A stretch of DNA of 18,501 nucleotides from Lachnospiraceae bacterium (lineage in GTDB: Bacteria; Bacillota; Clostridia; Lachnospirales; Lachnospiraceae), in contig CAAFTS010000055.1 of assembly GCA_900765975.1 (NCBI GenBank), forward strand, positions 1 to 18,501, read 5' to 3'. Both the position numbers and the translations under genes were made by a program. Shown here one piece after another: positions 1 through 7,841 of this stretch. Every line of letters starts with the position of its first letter. Positions within the stretch are counted from its first letter, which is position 1. Below the pieces are notes generated by a model. The model was not told where the DNA came from. It was given only the letters and a program-made list of their open reading frames with translations, and searched no databases.

Positions 1-1
1 A

Positions 2-280
2 AAAACGTTAACCAAGTGGACGTCACTTACAATGGCAGCCACAGTACTGGCAACTTCAGCAGGGATGCTTTTGCCAGCAAAGGTGCAGGCCGCAGAATGG
101 GAAAAAGTAGACCTTAGTGGTGCTGCATTTAGTGAAAGCTGTATACAGGACTTCGCACAACCAATATTCAGTGTAAAGGGTTGGACGGAAAACCGATGGA
201 AAAATTGTGGACTTGCGTTTCAATCGGAGCTGATCAAAATGAAGATGGAAAAGTTGATTTTCAGGATGGAGCTATCCTGA
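2..280 (+). pseudogene. 5' fragment of the GH101 gene: signal peptide, out of frame with the catalytic part
   Basis: Frame 2 is open from the left edge of the window, so the true start codon lies just upstream of base 1. It encodes a clear Sec signal peptide: a basic stretch, a hydrophobic core (MAATVLATSAGMLLP) and a cleavage site after VQA, around base 91. The next residues end in FAQPIFSVKG, which resembles the segment just before the GH101 catalytic barrel in known enzymes. From about base 182 this frame becomes nonsense and stops at 280, while the GH101 sequence continues in frame 1. I read this as the true N-terminus of the gene at 181-3339, separated by a one-base frame difference. It could be a mutation, a sequencing error or a programmed shift. 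The signal peptide reading is strong; the cause of the break is not known. Confidence 0.7.
175..181 (+). other. Frame-break point with a slippery-type heptamer A AAG GGT
   Basis: Read in frame 2 the codons are AAG GGT, preceded by A, which fits the X XXY YYZ pattern for -1 slippage. A -1 step here joins ...SVKG to LDGKPMEKLW..., exactly the join expected in GH101 proteins. One extra G in the G run would also restore the frame. I see no strong stem-loop or internal Shine-Dalgarno sequence nearby, so a lost base or sequencing error is at least as likely as programmed frameshifting. Confidence 0.4.
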
Positions 281-3200
281 GAAGAGACGACTGTCAGCAG
301 GAAGGGCAGAAAAGTGATGCGTTATATGCAGAAACACTTCTTGACAGTTATACGATGGTTGCTATGAATTTTGCAAGTCAGGCACAATGCCCATTCCTAC
401 GTATTTCAGATAATGCAAAGAAACTTTCTCTGGCCATGGATGATTTTCCTCAGCATATTATCATTAAAGGATATAATGCTCAGGGACATGACTCCTGCAA
501 TGGAGATTATACAAAATTTAATCAGGCAGCAGGTGGGCTGAATGATTTCAATGTAATGCTGGAAGAAGGAAAGAAACATAATATTAGTTATGGAGTACAT
601 ATCAATCATACAGAAATGTATCCGGAATATGTAGGTCCTACACAGGATCTGAGAACCAGTATTCAGGGATGGAACTGGTTGGACAGCGCCCGATTGATCA
701 ATCGTTATAATGATATTCTGGATCCGGTAAATGATACACGAAAGAGAATACAGGCACTCAATGATATAACCAATGGAAATATTGAACATATTTATGTGGA
801 TGTATTTTTCGGAACAAGATGGCCGATGTTTACAATGATCGATCAGATTAACTCTATGGGAATTGCTGTTTCGACAGAATATCCAAGAGAGATGGATAAA
901 CACAGTGCATTCTGCCATCATATCGGAGAACGTGAGAATTTCCAAAGTGCAGGTAACCTGGTACGGTTCGTGAATCATACTTATCAGGATATTTTTGAAC
1001 AGACACCGTTGTTCCGTGGGGAACATGATCGAAATTTCATTGGACTTTATGGCTATGAAGGAAATTCCGATTTTAATAAGACAGTAAGAGAATTTTATTT
1101 GAATGTTTTACCAAACCGTTATCTTGTACAATTTCCAATTATGCAGTATGAAACAACAGATAAAGCTGTTTTGGGAAGAGACTATAATATCGTTGCACGT
1201 GTACAGGATGGGAAAAATCAGATTTTAAAAGATGGTCATTTACTGGCAGATGGAAATAAAGTATTTATTCCATGGGATCCGGAGACAGAAGACAAAATAT
1301 ATCATTGGAATGATGAAGGCGGAACGACACAGTGGTATCTTCCGAAATCATGGTCTTCTTGTCAGCAAGTAGTAATGTATCCGCTGTCTGATAAAGGAAG
1401 AGGAGCAGCAGTTACACTGGATGTTGTAGACGGTCAGGTTACTTTAACGGCAGAAGCAAAGCAGGGATATGTGATCTATCCAAGTGAAAAAGCTCCTGGA
1501 TCTACTGATTTAACAACAATGGAGTGGACAAAGGGCGGACATATTAAGGATGCAGGATTTGATAGTTTTACACCGGGATATGGATGGGAGATCACATCAA
1601 ATGCAGGTACTACAGAGCATGTGAGATTTGAAAACAATAATACAGGAAATACTTATCTCACAGTAAATGGAAAAAATGATGCTGAAATACGGCAGACGGC
1701 AGTAGAACTGACACCGGATAAAGGATATTCCGCAGCTGTTTGGACACAGGTTACGGATGGACGTGAGGCTGCAATTGAAGTATGGGATGGAGATCAGCTG
1801 CTTGCCAGAAATTATATGACACGCAGTAATGTGAAATTCGGTTTTAGTTTTAGAGATTGTTTTGGCCGCTATATGCATCGAATGAAAGTTAATTTTACTG
1901 CGCCAAAGAGCGGCAAGGTTACGGTTGTATGTAAAGCGGCAGAAGGCTTGACGGATGATGCGAAAGTTATATTTGATGATGTGCGTGTAATGGAAAATGA
2001 GGTTTCTGATCTGCAGGGACATGATATGTTATTTGACTTTGAAAATGTAGATGAGAGTGTGTATCCGTTTGTTGCAGATGGAAATTCAAATCATACACAT
2101 TTATCTGAAACAAATGAAGGCTATACAGTAGATACAATTTCAGGTCAGTTTTCTATGAAGATCAGTGATAATCATATGAGAACACTTCCGATTACAGTTC
2201 GTTTAGAGCCAAATACGACTTACGAATTCAATATGGATTATTTATTGGATCGGCCATCGAATAATGGTTTTACACTTGGAGTGAAATCAGATCTGGCAGC
2301 AGAGGCAGGAGCCAAAGAAGCAATTCTTGAAAACAGAAACTGCGGTGCACCTGCGGCATGGACAAAGCAGCATGTATGGGAGAATTTCCAGAGTATAATT
2401 AAGGAAGCAGAGGCGTTATTGAAACGTACAAAACCACAGGTTACAGTAACGGAAATAGACACAATGATCCAGAAATTAGCAGACGCAAAAAATGGATTGG
2501 CTACAAAGACCGATAAAAGCAAGTTAAAGGATCTGTATGAAATATGTAGTAAAGTGAACTCTTCAGAAGTGAGAGATGGTCAGGAACTTGTGAACTTTTT
2601 AGCTGCAAGATCAAAGGCTGAAGAACTCTTGGCAGATGACGGAGCATCTCAAAAGGATGTTAATAAAGCGTATGAAGATTTGAATGCAGCCTTTGGTTTG
2701 ATCGTATTTCGAGATGGAATTGCAAATGAAAAGTTAGACCGGCTTATGGAAGAGGCGAGAAAGGCATTGGAAGAGGAGAAGGGAACAGAGGAGCAGAGAA
2801 AAGCGCTGGAAGATGCATTGAAAGATGCAGAAAATGCAATCAAGACACAGTTGGTTGAAGATGTAATGAGAAGTGAAACAGCACTTCAGAACGCTTTGAA
2901 TTCCTTAGAGAAACAATGGACAGTAACCTTCCGGATAGAAACAGAAGAACAGAGTATTCAAGTAGTAGATGGTCAGAGCGTGGACAGACCGGAAAATCCG
3001 GTAAAAGATGGCTACAGTTTTGTAGGATGGTATACGGAAGATGGAACAAAGTATGATTTTAGTCTTCCGGTTACACAGGATCTTCGATTAATCGCCCGCT
3101 TTGAGAAACAGGACGTTGTAAACCCGGATCCTGAGAACCCGGATGGCGAGTCCGGACAGAAACCGGAGGAAAAACCGTCAGAGCCTGCAGGAAAACCAGG

Positions 3201-3339
3201 AGATCAGACGTCTGATGTGGATCAAAATAAAAATGAAAGTGTACAAACCGGAGATTCTATACCGGCAACTTGTATATTCATGTTGTTCTTAAGTGCAGTT
3301 GGAATTTTAGTGATTGTCAAGAAAAGAAAAAGAGGATAG
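181..3339 (+). CDS. GH101 endo-alpha-N-acetylgalactosaminidase, cell-wall anchored, 5' end frameshifted
   Basis: GH101 enzymes release Gal-beta-1,3-GalNAc from serine or threonine of mucin-type O-glycans at the cell surface. Residues about 14-35 hold the EF-hand-like DQNEDGKVDFQDGA motif that precedes the barrel in this family. The catalytic barrel follows (about 50-340), with NFASQAQCPFLR, KGYNAQGHDS and GWNWLD. The likely nucleophile is Asp207 in YVDVFF and the acid/base Glu233 in STEYP. Beta-sandwich modules follow to about 720, then three FIVAR-like helical modules (about 733-912), an InlB-type repeat (913-976), a Pro/Glu-rich linker, and a sorting signal VQTGD (1021-1025) with a membrane segment and KKRKRG tail. 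The TTG at 181 is only the first possible start in this frame and lacks a spaced ribosome site. The real start is probably upstream in frame 2, and without it the product has no signal peptide. The family's N-terminal supersandwich domain is absent. The family call is firm; whether the protein is functional is uncertain. Confidence 0.88.
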   Translation: MDGKPMEKLWTCVSIGADQNEDGKVDFQDGAILRRDDCQQEGQKSDALYAETLLDSYTMVAMNFASQAQCPFLRISDNAKKLSLAMDDFPQHIIIKGYNAQGHDSCNGDYTKFNQAAGGLNDFNVMLEEGKKHNISYGVHINHTEMYPEYVGPTQDLRTSIQGWNWLDSARLINRYNDILDPVNDTRKRIQALNDITNGNIEHIYVDVFFGTRWPMFTMIDQINSMGIAVSTEYPREMDKHSAFCHHIGERENFQSAGNLVRFVNHTYQDIFEQTPLFRGEHDRNFIGLYGYEGNSDFNKTVREFYLNVLPNRYLVQFPIMQYETTDKAVLGRDYNIVARVQDGKNQILKDGHLLADGNKVFIPWDPETEDKIYHWNDEGGTTQWYLPKSWSSCQQVVMYPLSDKGRGAAVTLDVVDGQVTLTAEAKQGYVIYPSEKAPGSTDLTTMEWTKGGHIKDAGFDSFTPGYGWEITSNAGTTEHVRFENNNTGNTYLTVNGKNDAEIRQTAVELTPDKGYSAAVWTQVTDGREAAIEVWDGDQLLARNYMTRSNVKFGFSFRDCFGRYMHRMKVNFTAPKSGKVTVVCKAAEGLTDDAKVIFDDVRVMENEVSDLQGHDMLFDFENVDESVYPFVADGNSNHTHLSETNEGYTVDTISGQFSMKISDNHMRTLPITVRLEPNTTYEFNMDYLLDRPSNNGFTLGVKSDLAAEAGAKEAILENRNCGAPAAWTKQHVWENFQSIIKEAEALLKRTKPQVTVTEIDTMIQKLADAKNGLATKTDKSKLKDLYEICSKVNSSEVRDGQELVNFLAARSKAEELLADDGASQKDVNKAYEDLNAAFGLIVFRDGIANEKLDRLMEEARKALEEEKGTEEQRKALEDALKDAENAIKTQLVEDVMRSETALQNALNSLEKQWTVTFRIETEEQSIQVVDGQSVDRPENPVKDGYSFVGWYTEDGTKYDFSLPVTQDLRLIARFEKQDVVNPDPENPDGESGQKPEEKPSEPAGKPGDQTSDVDQNKNESVQTGDSIPATCIFMLFLSAVGILVIVKKRKRG

Positions 3340-3345
3340 AAAGAT

Positions 3346-5367
3346 ATGTGGTTTGAAAATGATTATCGCCGTATTTTTATGGATATGCATTTCAATGATT
3401 CAAGACCAGAAGAATATTTATCCAAGTTGGATGTAGATAATTTTGTGAAAATATTGAAGAAATCCAATGCAACAAGTGTAGTTGTAAAAGCAAAATCGCA
3501 TGTTGGACTTCATTATTGGCCTTCAAAATATGGGAAAATGCATGAAGGGCTGAAACGGAGAAATCTGGATTACGTAGGTGATATGATTGAAAAATGTCAC
3601 AAGCAGGAGATCGCTGTTATCTTATATTTCTCACAGATATTTGATAATTATGCATATGATCAGCATCCGGAGTGGAGAATGGTGTATCCGAGCTGTCAGA
3701 CTTCTCGAGAGGATGGCAGCGGATATTTACTGGATTGTCCAAAGAGGAGTGCAGTGCGGTACGGATTAGTGTGTCCGAATAATTTAGAATATCGACAGTA
3801 TGTCAAAGAAATATTGGAAGAATTAATAGAAACGTATCAGTTTGAAGGCTTTTTTATGGATATGCCGTTTTGGCCCGGACTTTGTCATTGTGCAAGCTGT
3901 AGAAAACGTTTTTTAGAAGAGACCGGAATGGAACTCCCAATGAAAGAAGATTGGGAAGATCCTCGCTGGGTTCAGTATGTACATTCTCGGCAAGAATGGA
4001 TCAAGGACTTTATCCGCTTTACGAGTGCAGTTATAAAAAATAAAAATCCGGAAATTAGTATAGAACATAATGCATCAGCAGTGGCGAGTGGATGGCAATT
4101 GGGAAATCAAGAGAAAATGCTGGATTATAGTGATTATGCCGGAGGCGATTATTATGGCGGATATTTGCAGCAGTCGTTTATCTGCAAATATTATCATAAT
4201 GTAACGAATAAACAGCCGTTTGCATATATAACGTCCAGATGTGATTCTAACTTGTATACACATACTGTCAGCAGATGCCGGGAAGATCTGATGATTCATG
4301 TGATGAATGCATTGATACATAATGGGGCGTTTTCAATGGTAGACGCAATGAATCCGGATGGAACAATCACAGAAAAGGTTTATGAGACAACAATCGGTCC
4401 GGTGTACAAGGAAACAGCCAAATATGAAGAATATGTAGGCGGAGAATGGAATGCGGATGTTGCGGTATGGTTTAATACGAATTTGAAATGTGCGGATAAT
4501 TTCATTCAGTCCCCATTGAATATGGCAAAAATATTGAGAGAATATAATATTCCTTATGATGTGGTCGGAAGTAAAAATCTGAAAAAGTTAAAAACAAAAG
4601 CGCTCTGTATCAATGATGTTTATGAAATTACAGATGAAGAAATGGAGGCATTAGAGGAGTATGTCTTTTCCGGAGGAAACATATTTGTTACGGGACATTT
4701 GGCACATTCCCGCCTAAGAGAGATGGTAGGAGTGAATGTTTGGGGAATCAGCGAATATGAAAATGCATATTTTGATCCGAAGGAAGAGGCGCAGGATATT
4801 TTTGAGACATTTGATCATGACAGCCCCTATCCGTTGGCGCATCAGGCGATTGAATCCAATGTGATTGGAGATGCAGAAGTTTTAGCTACGTTGACATATC
4901 CATATACAAGACCGGGCGATAAAGACTTCGCAGCAATACATACGAATCCACCGGGGCAAAAAACGAATTTCCCGGCAGTGGTTTATAACACTTATGGGAA
5001 GGGACATCTCATCTGGGCTGCTGCGCCGATGGAACTAGCAGAAGCATATTATTGCAAAAAAGTGGTGTATCAACTTATAAAACGATTGGTAAAGGATTTT
5101 TCAATATACTCAAATGCACCTGAATTTGTAGAAATAGTGAGCTGGGATAAAAAAGGAAGAAAATATGTTGCAGTATTGAATCTACAAGAAGCATATCCAG
5201 TTTATCCGCTGCAGAATATTACAGTTCGTTTGCCGGGAATATATCAGCAGATTCGACTTTTGACAGAAAAGGGAAAACCGCTGACTGTTTGTTATGAAAA
5301 AGGAAATACGATGTTGACCCTGCCGGAATTGGAATTGTTCCATATAATCGAATTGTGTGAAAATTAA
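3346..5367 (+). CDS. Cytoplasmic GHL6/GH151-like glycoside hydrolase (putative alpha-L-fucosidase-type)
   Basis: This 673-residue protein has no signal peptide, so it probably acts on imported sugars. Residues 1-350 look like a TIM-barrel glycosidase of the hypothetical glycosyl hydrolase 6 type. A strand ends in EGFFMDMPFW with Asp172 placed as a likely catalytic residue, followed by CHCASC (180-185), a cysteine cluster seen in this group. Residues about 370-560 resemble the Rossmann-like beta-galactosidase trimerisation domain (EEYVFSGGNIFVTG), and the last 80 or so residues form a beta-sandwich. This layout is shared with GH151 alpha-L-fucosidases, but I cannot fix the substrate from sequence. 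It could equally act on another hexose or hexosamine. The start ATG follows AGAGGA that overlaps the end of the GH101 gene, only 6 bases upstream, so the two are co-transcribed and probably translationally coupled. Confidence 0.72.
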   Translation: MWFENDYRRIFMDMHFNDSRPEEYLSKLDVDNFVKILKKSNATSVVVKAKSHVGLHYWPSKYGKMHEGLKRRNLDYVGDMIEKCHKQEIAVILYFSQIFDNYAYDQHPEWRMVYPSCQTSREDGSGYLLDCPKRSAVRYGLVCPNNLEYRQYVKEILEELIETYQFEGFFMDMPFWPGLCHCASCRKRFLEETGMELPMKEDWEDPRWVQYVHSRQEWIKDFIRFTSAVIKNKNPEISIEHNASAVASGWQLGNQEKMLDYSDYAGGDYYGGYLQQSFICKYYHNVTNKQPFAYITSRCDSNLYTHTVSRCREDLMIHVMNALIHNGAFSMVDAMNPDGTITEKVYETTIGPVYKETAKYEEYVGGEWNADVAVWFNTNLKCADNFIQSPLNMAKILREYNIPYDVVGSKNLKKLKTKALCINDVYEITDEEMEALEEYVFSGGNIFVTGHLAHSRLREMVGVNVWGISEYENAYFDPKEEAQDIFETFDHDSPYPLAHQAIESNVIGDAEVLATLTYPYTRPGDKDFAAIHTNPPGQKTNFPAVVYNTYGKGHLIWAAAPMELAEAYYCKKVVYQLIKRLVKDFSIYSNAPEFVEIVSWDKKGRKYVAVLNLQEAYPVYPLQNITVRLPGIYQQIRLLTEKGKPLTVCYEKGNTMLTLPELELFHIIELCEN

Positions 5368-5405
5368 AGTTGTGAGATATGTCTTCTGTTTATATGTCTA
5401 TGTCT

Positions 5406-5449
5406 TTTATTTAGAAAAGATTTATTTACGCCGGGAAAAATAAATAAAT
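5406..5449. repeat. A/T repeat and dyad upstream of the transporter operon
   Basis: TTTATTTA occurs at 5406-5413 and again at 5421-5428, and its inverse TAAATAAA lies at 5441-5448. The second and third copies can pair as a 9-bp stem (5420-5428 with 5441-5449) around a G/C-rich loop. The pairs are all A/T, so a strong terminator is unlikely. The position just upstream of a candidate promoter suits an operator or UP-type element, but A/T-rich DNA makes such patterns easily by chance. Confidence 0.3.
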
Positions 5450-5474
5450 GGCGAAAAGATATAAAGCTATAACA

Positions 5475-5503
5475 TTCTCACGGAATCGGTAAATGATTAT
5501 AAT
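5475..5503 (+). promoter_or_regulatory. Candidate sigma-A promoter for the transporter operon
   Basis: TATAAT at 5498-5503 is a perfect -10 box. Seventeen bases upstream lies TTCTCA (5475-5480), which matches 4 of 6 positions of TTGACA. The predicted start near 5510 leaves a leader of about 40 bases before the lipoprotein gene, with AAAGGAGG inside it. It lies in the only gap over 100 bases between the first two genes and the transporter, so an independent promoter here makes sense. Confidence 0.5.
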
Positions 5504-5549
5504 TTTATTAAAAGAAAGCGAAAGAAACGCAATTAAAGGAGGAATAAGA

Positions 5550-6827
5550 ATGAAACGAAAAATGTTAGCTCTGTTGCTTTCTCTGACGACTGTTGTATCT
5601 CTTGCAGCATGTGGATCAGGAGAAAAAGCTCCGGAAGAAAAAGAAGAGGAAAAGAAAATTGTTTATTGGACAACCTGGAATGAGGCGGAACCACAGGGAC
5701 AGGTGATCAAAGAAGCGGCAGCGGCATACGAAGAAGAAACAGGTGTAAAAGTTGAGATTAACTGGCAGGGAAGAGATATTGTAAAAGTAATCGCATCCAA
5801 GCTGGAATCCGGAGAAGAAATTGATATGTTTGATGGTTCTGTAAACACAATTCTTCCGGCAACAATTGATTATGCAGCAGATCTGTCAGAGTATTATGAA
5901 AAAGATTATGCAACGACAGGTGGAAAACCATATAAAGAGGTTATCTTGCAGGCAATTCAGGACAGTACAAAGACATACTCAAACGAGGGAGAAATCAATG
6001 GTGTTCCATATCAGCCATTTATTCAGTGTATGTTCTATAATAAAGACCACTTTAAAGAGGCTGGAATTACAGAACTTCCAAAGGATTGGGAAAGTTTTCT
6101 GGAAGTTTGTGATAAGTTAAAAGCAGCAGGATATGCACCGTTGACAACAGATGATGCATATATGCTCTCCTTACCGGGATGCTATCTGCAGCGTGCAAAA
6201 GGTTCTGAGTGGGTTTCAAAACTGGTTACGACAAATGACGATGAGATGTGGAAAGATCCGGCTGTTTTAGAAATGGCAAAAGCATATGAAGATATGGCTA
6301 AAAAAGGATATTTCCATGAAAATATCACATCAAACGTATTCCCGGCAGGACAGCAGGATATTGCAAATGGAAATGTTTCTATGTATCTGAATGCAAGCTG
6401 GGTCATTAACGAATTAATGCCAACAACCGGTCCGGAGTTCCCATGGGGAGAAATGCAGTTCCCGGCAGTACCAAATGGAGAAGGCGCATATAATGCTGCA
6501 AACTATGCAAGTCAGGTTATGGTAGCAAACAAAGAGAGTGATAACATTGATGAAGTATTTGATTTTATGGTTTATCTGACAACCGGAGAATGGGATACAA
6601 AACTTGCAGAAAGTACTTATGGAGTTCCGGCAGGAACAGACAGCGAGTGGCCTGTTCAATTGGAAGATGCAAAAGAAATCTTTGATTCATTAGAAGAGTG
6701 GACACCTTGGTCAGGCGGAATTGAAGATAATGGAGATTTAACAGCGTCAATCAAAACATTATTTACAAACTTAATTGGTGGAAAGATTACAGCAGAAGAG
6801 TTTGTGGAAGGTGCAGTTGGATTGTAA
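5550..6827 (+). CDS. Sugar ABC transporter substrate-binding lipoprotein (family 1, CUT1)
   Basis: This 425-residue protein captures a sugar outside the membrane and delivers it to the permeases encoded next to it. It begins MKRKMLALLLSL and has the lipobox LAAC with Cys21 as the lipidation site, followed by a charged linker and then the IVYWTTWNEAEPQG start of a family-1 extracellular solute-binding protein. Aromatic residues scattered through the fold (for example YQPFIQCMFYN and NASWVINE) fit carbohydrate binding. I chose ATG 5550 over a longer in-frame start at 5493 because AAAGGAGG (5535-5542) sits 7 bases before it and the lipoprotein signal begins there. The ligand cannot be read from sequence. 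The neighbours suggest galacto-N-biose, GalNAc or another host-glycan fragment. Confidence 0.93.
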   Translation: MKRKMLALLLSLTTVVSLAACGSGEKAPEEKEEEKKIVYWTTWNEAEPQGQVIKEAAAAYEEETGVKVEINWQGRDIVKVIASKLESGEEIDMFDGSVNTILPATIDYAADLSEYYEKDYATTGGKPYKEVILQAIQDSTKTYSNEGEINGVPYQPFIQCMFYNKDHFKEAGITELPKDWESFLEVCDKLKAAGYAPLTTDDAYMLSLPGCYLQRAKGSEWVSKLVTTNDDEMWKDPAVLEMAKAYEDMAKKGYFHENITSNVFPAGQQDIANGNVSMYLNASWVINELMPTTGPEFPWGEMQFPAVPNGEGAYNAANYASQVMVANKESDNIDEVFDFMVYLTTGEWDTKLAESTYGVPAGTDSEWPVQLEDAKEIFDSLEEWTPWSGGIEDNGDLTASIKTLFTNLIGGKITAEEFVEGAVGL

Positions 6828-6840
6828 AATATAAAGCATA

Positions 6841-6895
6841 AAAATTCATTGCCTATAAAACTGTACGAGGTATAGCTTTATAGGCAATAATTTTA
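6841..6895 (+). promoter_or_regulatory. Intercistronic stem-loop between binding protein and permease genes
   Basis: A perfect 12-bp stem pairs ATTGCCTATAAA (6848-6859) with TTTATAGGCAAT (6877-6888) around a 17-base loop. Outside one mismatch, AAAATT (6841-6846) can also pair with AATTTT (6890-6895), giving about 18 pairs. A U-rich stretch follows. Such hairpins after binding-protein genes commonly stabilise the upstream message or partly stop transcription, so that more binding protein than permease is made. That role is inferred here from position and structure. Confidence 0.65.
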
Positions 6896-6918
6896 TCAAA
6901 AAATAAAAGAGGTAGAAA

Positions 6919-7824
6919 ATGAAAACGAAGAAAAAAGTATTAGCCATCTTTTTAGGACCTGCAATCGTGACATTTGTCATCATGTTTTTGTATCCGGTAA
7001 TCGTGACGGTTATGATGAGTTTTTGCAATCTGGATAACATTGCATCACCGATGTCTCAGTGGTCATTTGCAGGACTGGAAAATTATATCACATTGTTTCA
7101 TACTGATTTGTTTTTGATCTCATTGAAAAATATTGCGGGAATCTGGGTATATGGAGGAATTTTCTCTATGTTCTTCGCACTGCTTTTCGCAGTGATCCTT
7201 ACATCAGGAGTAAAATTAAAATCATTTTGGAGAGCTGTCATTTATCTGCCGAATGTGATTTCGGGAGTGGCAATGGGTACTATGTGGGTACAGTACGTAT
7301 ATAGCGCTAAATTCGGATTATTAAAGACTGTATTTGAAAAGCTGGGATTAAAGAAACTGGCAAGTATTCAATGGACAGACCCGAATAATATTTTTATGGC
7401 AATGGTGATTGCCTTCTCCTTTGGGCTTGTAGGATATTTTATGTTGATGTTTGTAGCCGGTATTGAAAGAATACCACCAAGTTACTATGAAGCGGCAAGA
7501 TTGGAAGGGGCGAATGTGATTCGTCAGTTTACAAGTATTACGTTGCCATTGTTAAAAGATGTAATTAAGTCCATTTTGACATTGTGGACCGTTATCGTAG
7601 TCGGGTTCTTTATCTGGTCCCAGATGTTTACACCGTTTGATATTGCTGAAGGAACAGTTACCCCGATGATTTATATGTATCAGCTTGTATTTGGAAGTTC
7701 TATGGGAACAGCAGAAAAAGACGTAGGTGCGGGAGCAGCAGTCGGTGTCATTTTGGCAGTGATTGTAGTGATCGTATTTGCAATTGTAAATAAATGCATC
7801 AAAGATGATGAATTGGAATTTTAG
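6919..7824 (+). CDS. Sugar ABC transporter permease, MalF/UgpA type
   Basis: This 301-residue membrane protein has about six hydrophobic segments, beginning with one at residues 8-33. The cytoplasmic EAA loop (EAARLEGANVIRQF, starting at Glu191) is where the ATPase docks. It pairs with the permease encoded directly after it to form the channel of a CUT1 importer. AGAGGT at 6908-6913 is the ribosome site. The gene follows the stem-loop after the binding-protein gene, so it probably belongs to the same transcript at a lower level. No ATPase gene is present in the window. Confidence 0.93.
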   Translation: MKTKKKVLAIFLGPAIVTFVIMFLYPVIVTVMMSFCNLDNIASPMSQWSFAGLENYITLFHTDLFLISLKNIAGIWVYGGIFSMFFALLFAVILTSGVKLKSFWRAVIYLPNVISGVAMGTMWVQYVYSAKFGLLKTVFEKLGLKKLASIQWTDPNNIFMAMVIAFSFGLVGYFMLMFVAGIERIPPSYYEAARLEGANVIRQFTSITLPLLKDVIKSILTLWTVIVVGFFIWSQMFTPFDIAEGTVTPMIYMYQLVFGSSMGTAEKDVGAGAAVGVILAVIVVIVFAIVNKCIKDDELEF

Positions 7825-7841
7825 TCGGAAGGAGAAGAACA

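Noticed and set aside
1..117. Frame 1 is open from base 1 and gives a protein-like stretch (KNVNQVDVTYNGSHSTGNF)
   Set aside because: It overlaps the far more convincing signal peptide in frame 2 and ends at 117 with no start or family resemblance.
406..1026. Long minus-strand open frame inside the GH101 gene (206 codons)
   Set aside because: Composition is typical of an antisense shadow of a real gene, with many Ile, His, Cys and Ser and no known domain. The + strand has a clear catalytic domain here.
5512..5530. Possible catabolite repression (CRE) site around AGAAAGCGAAAG
   Set aside because: The centre matches, but several flanking consensus positions, including the second half of the palindrome, do not. 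Not strong enough to list.
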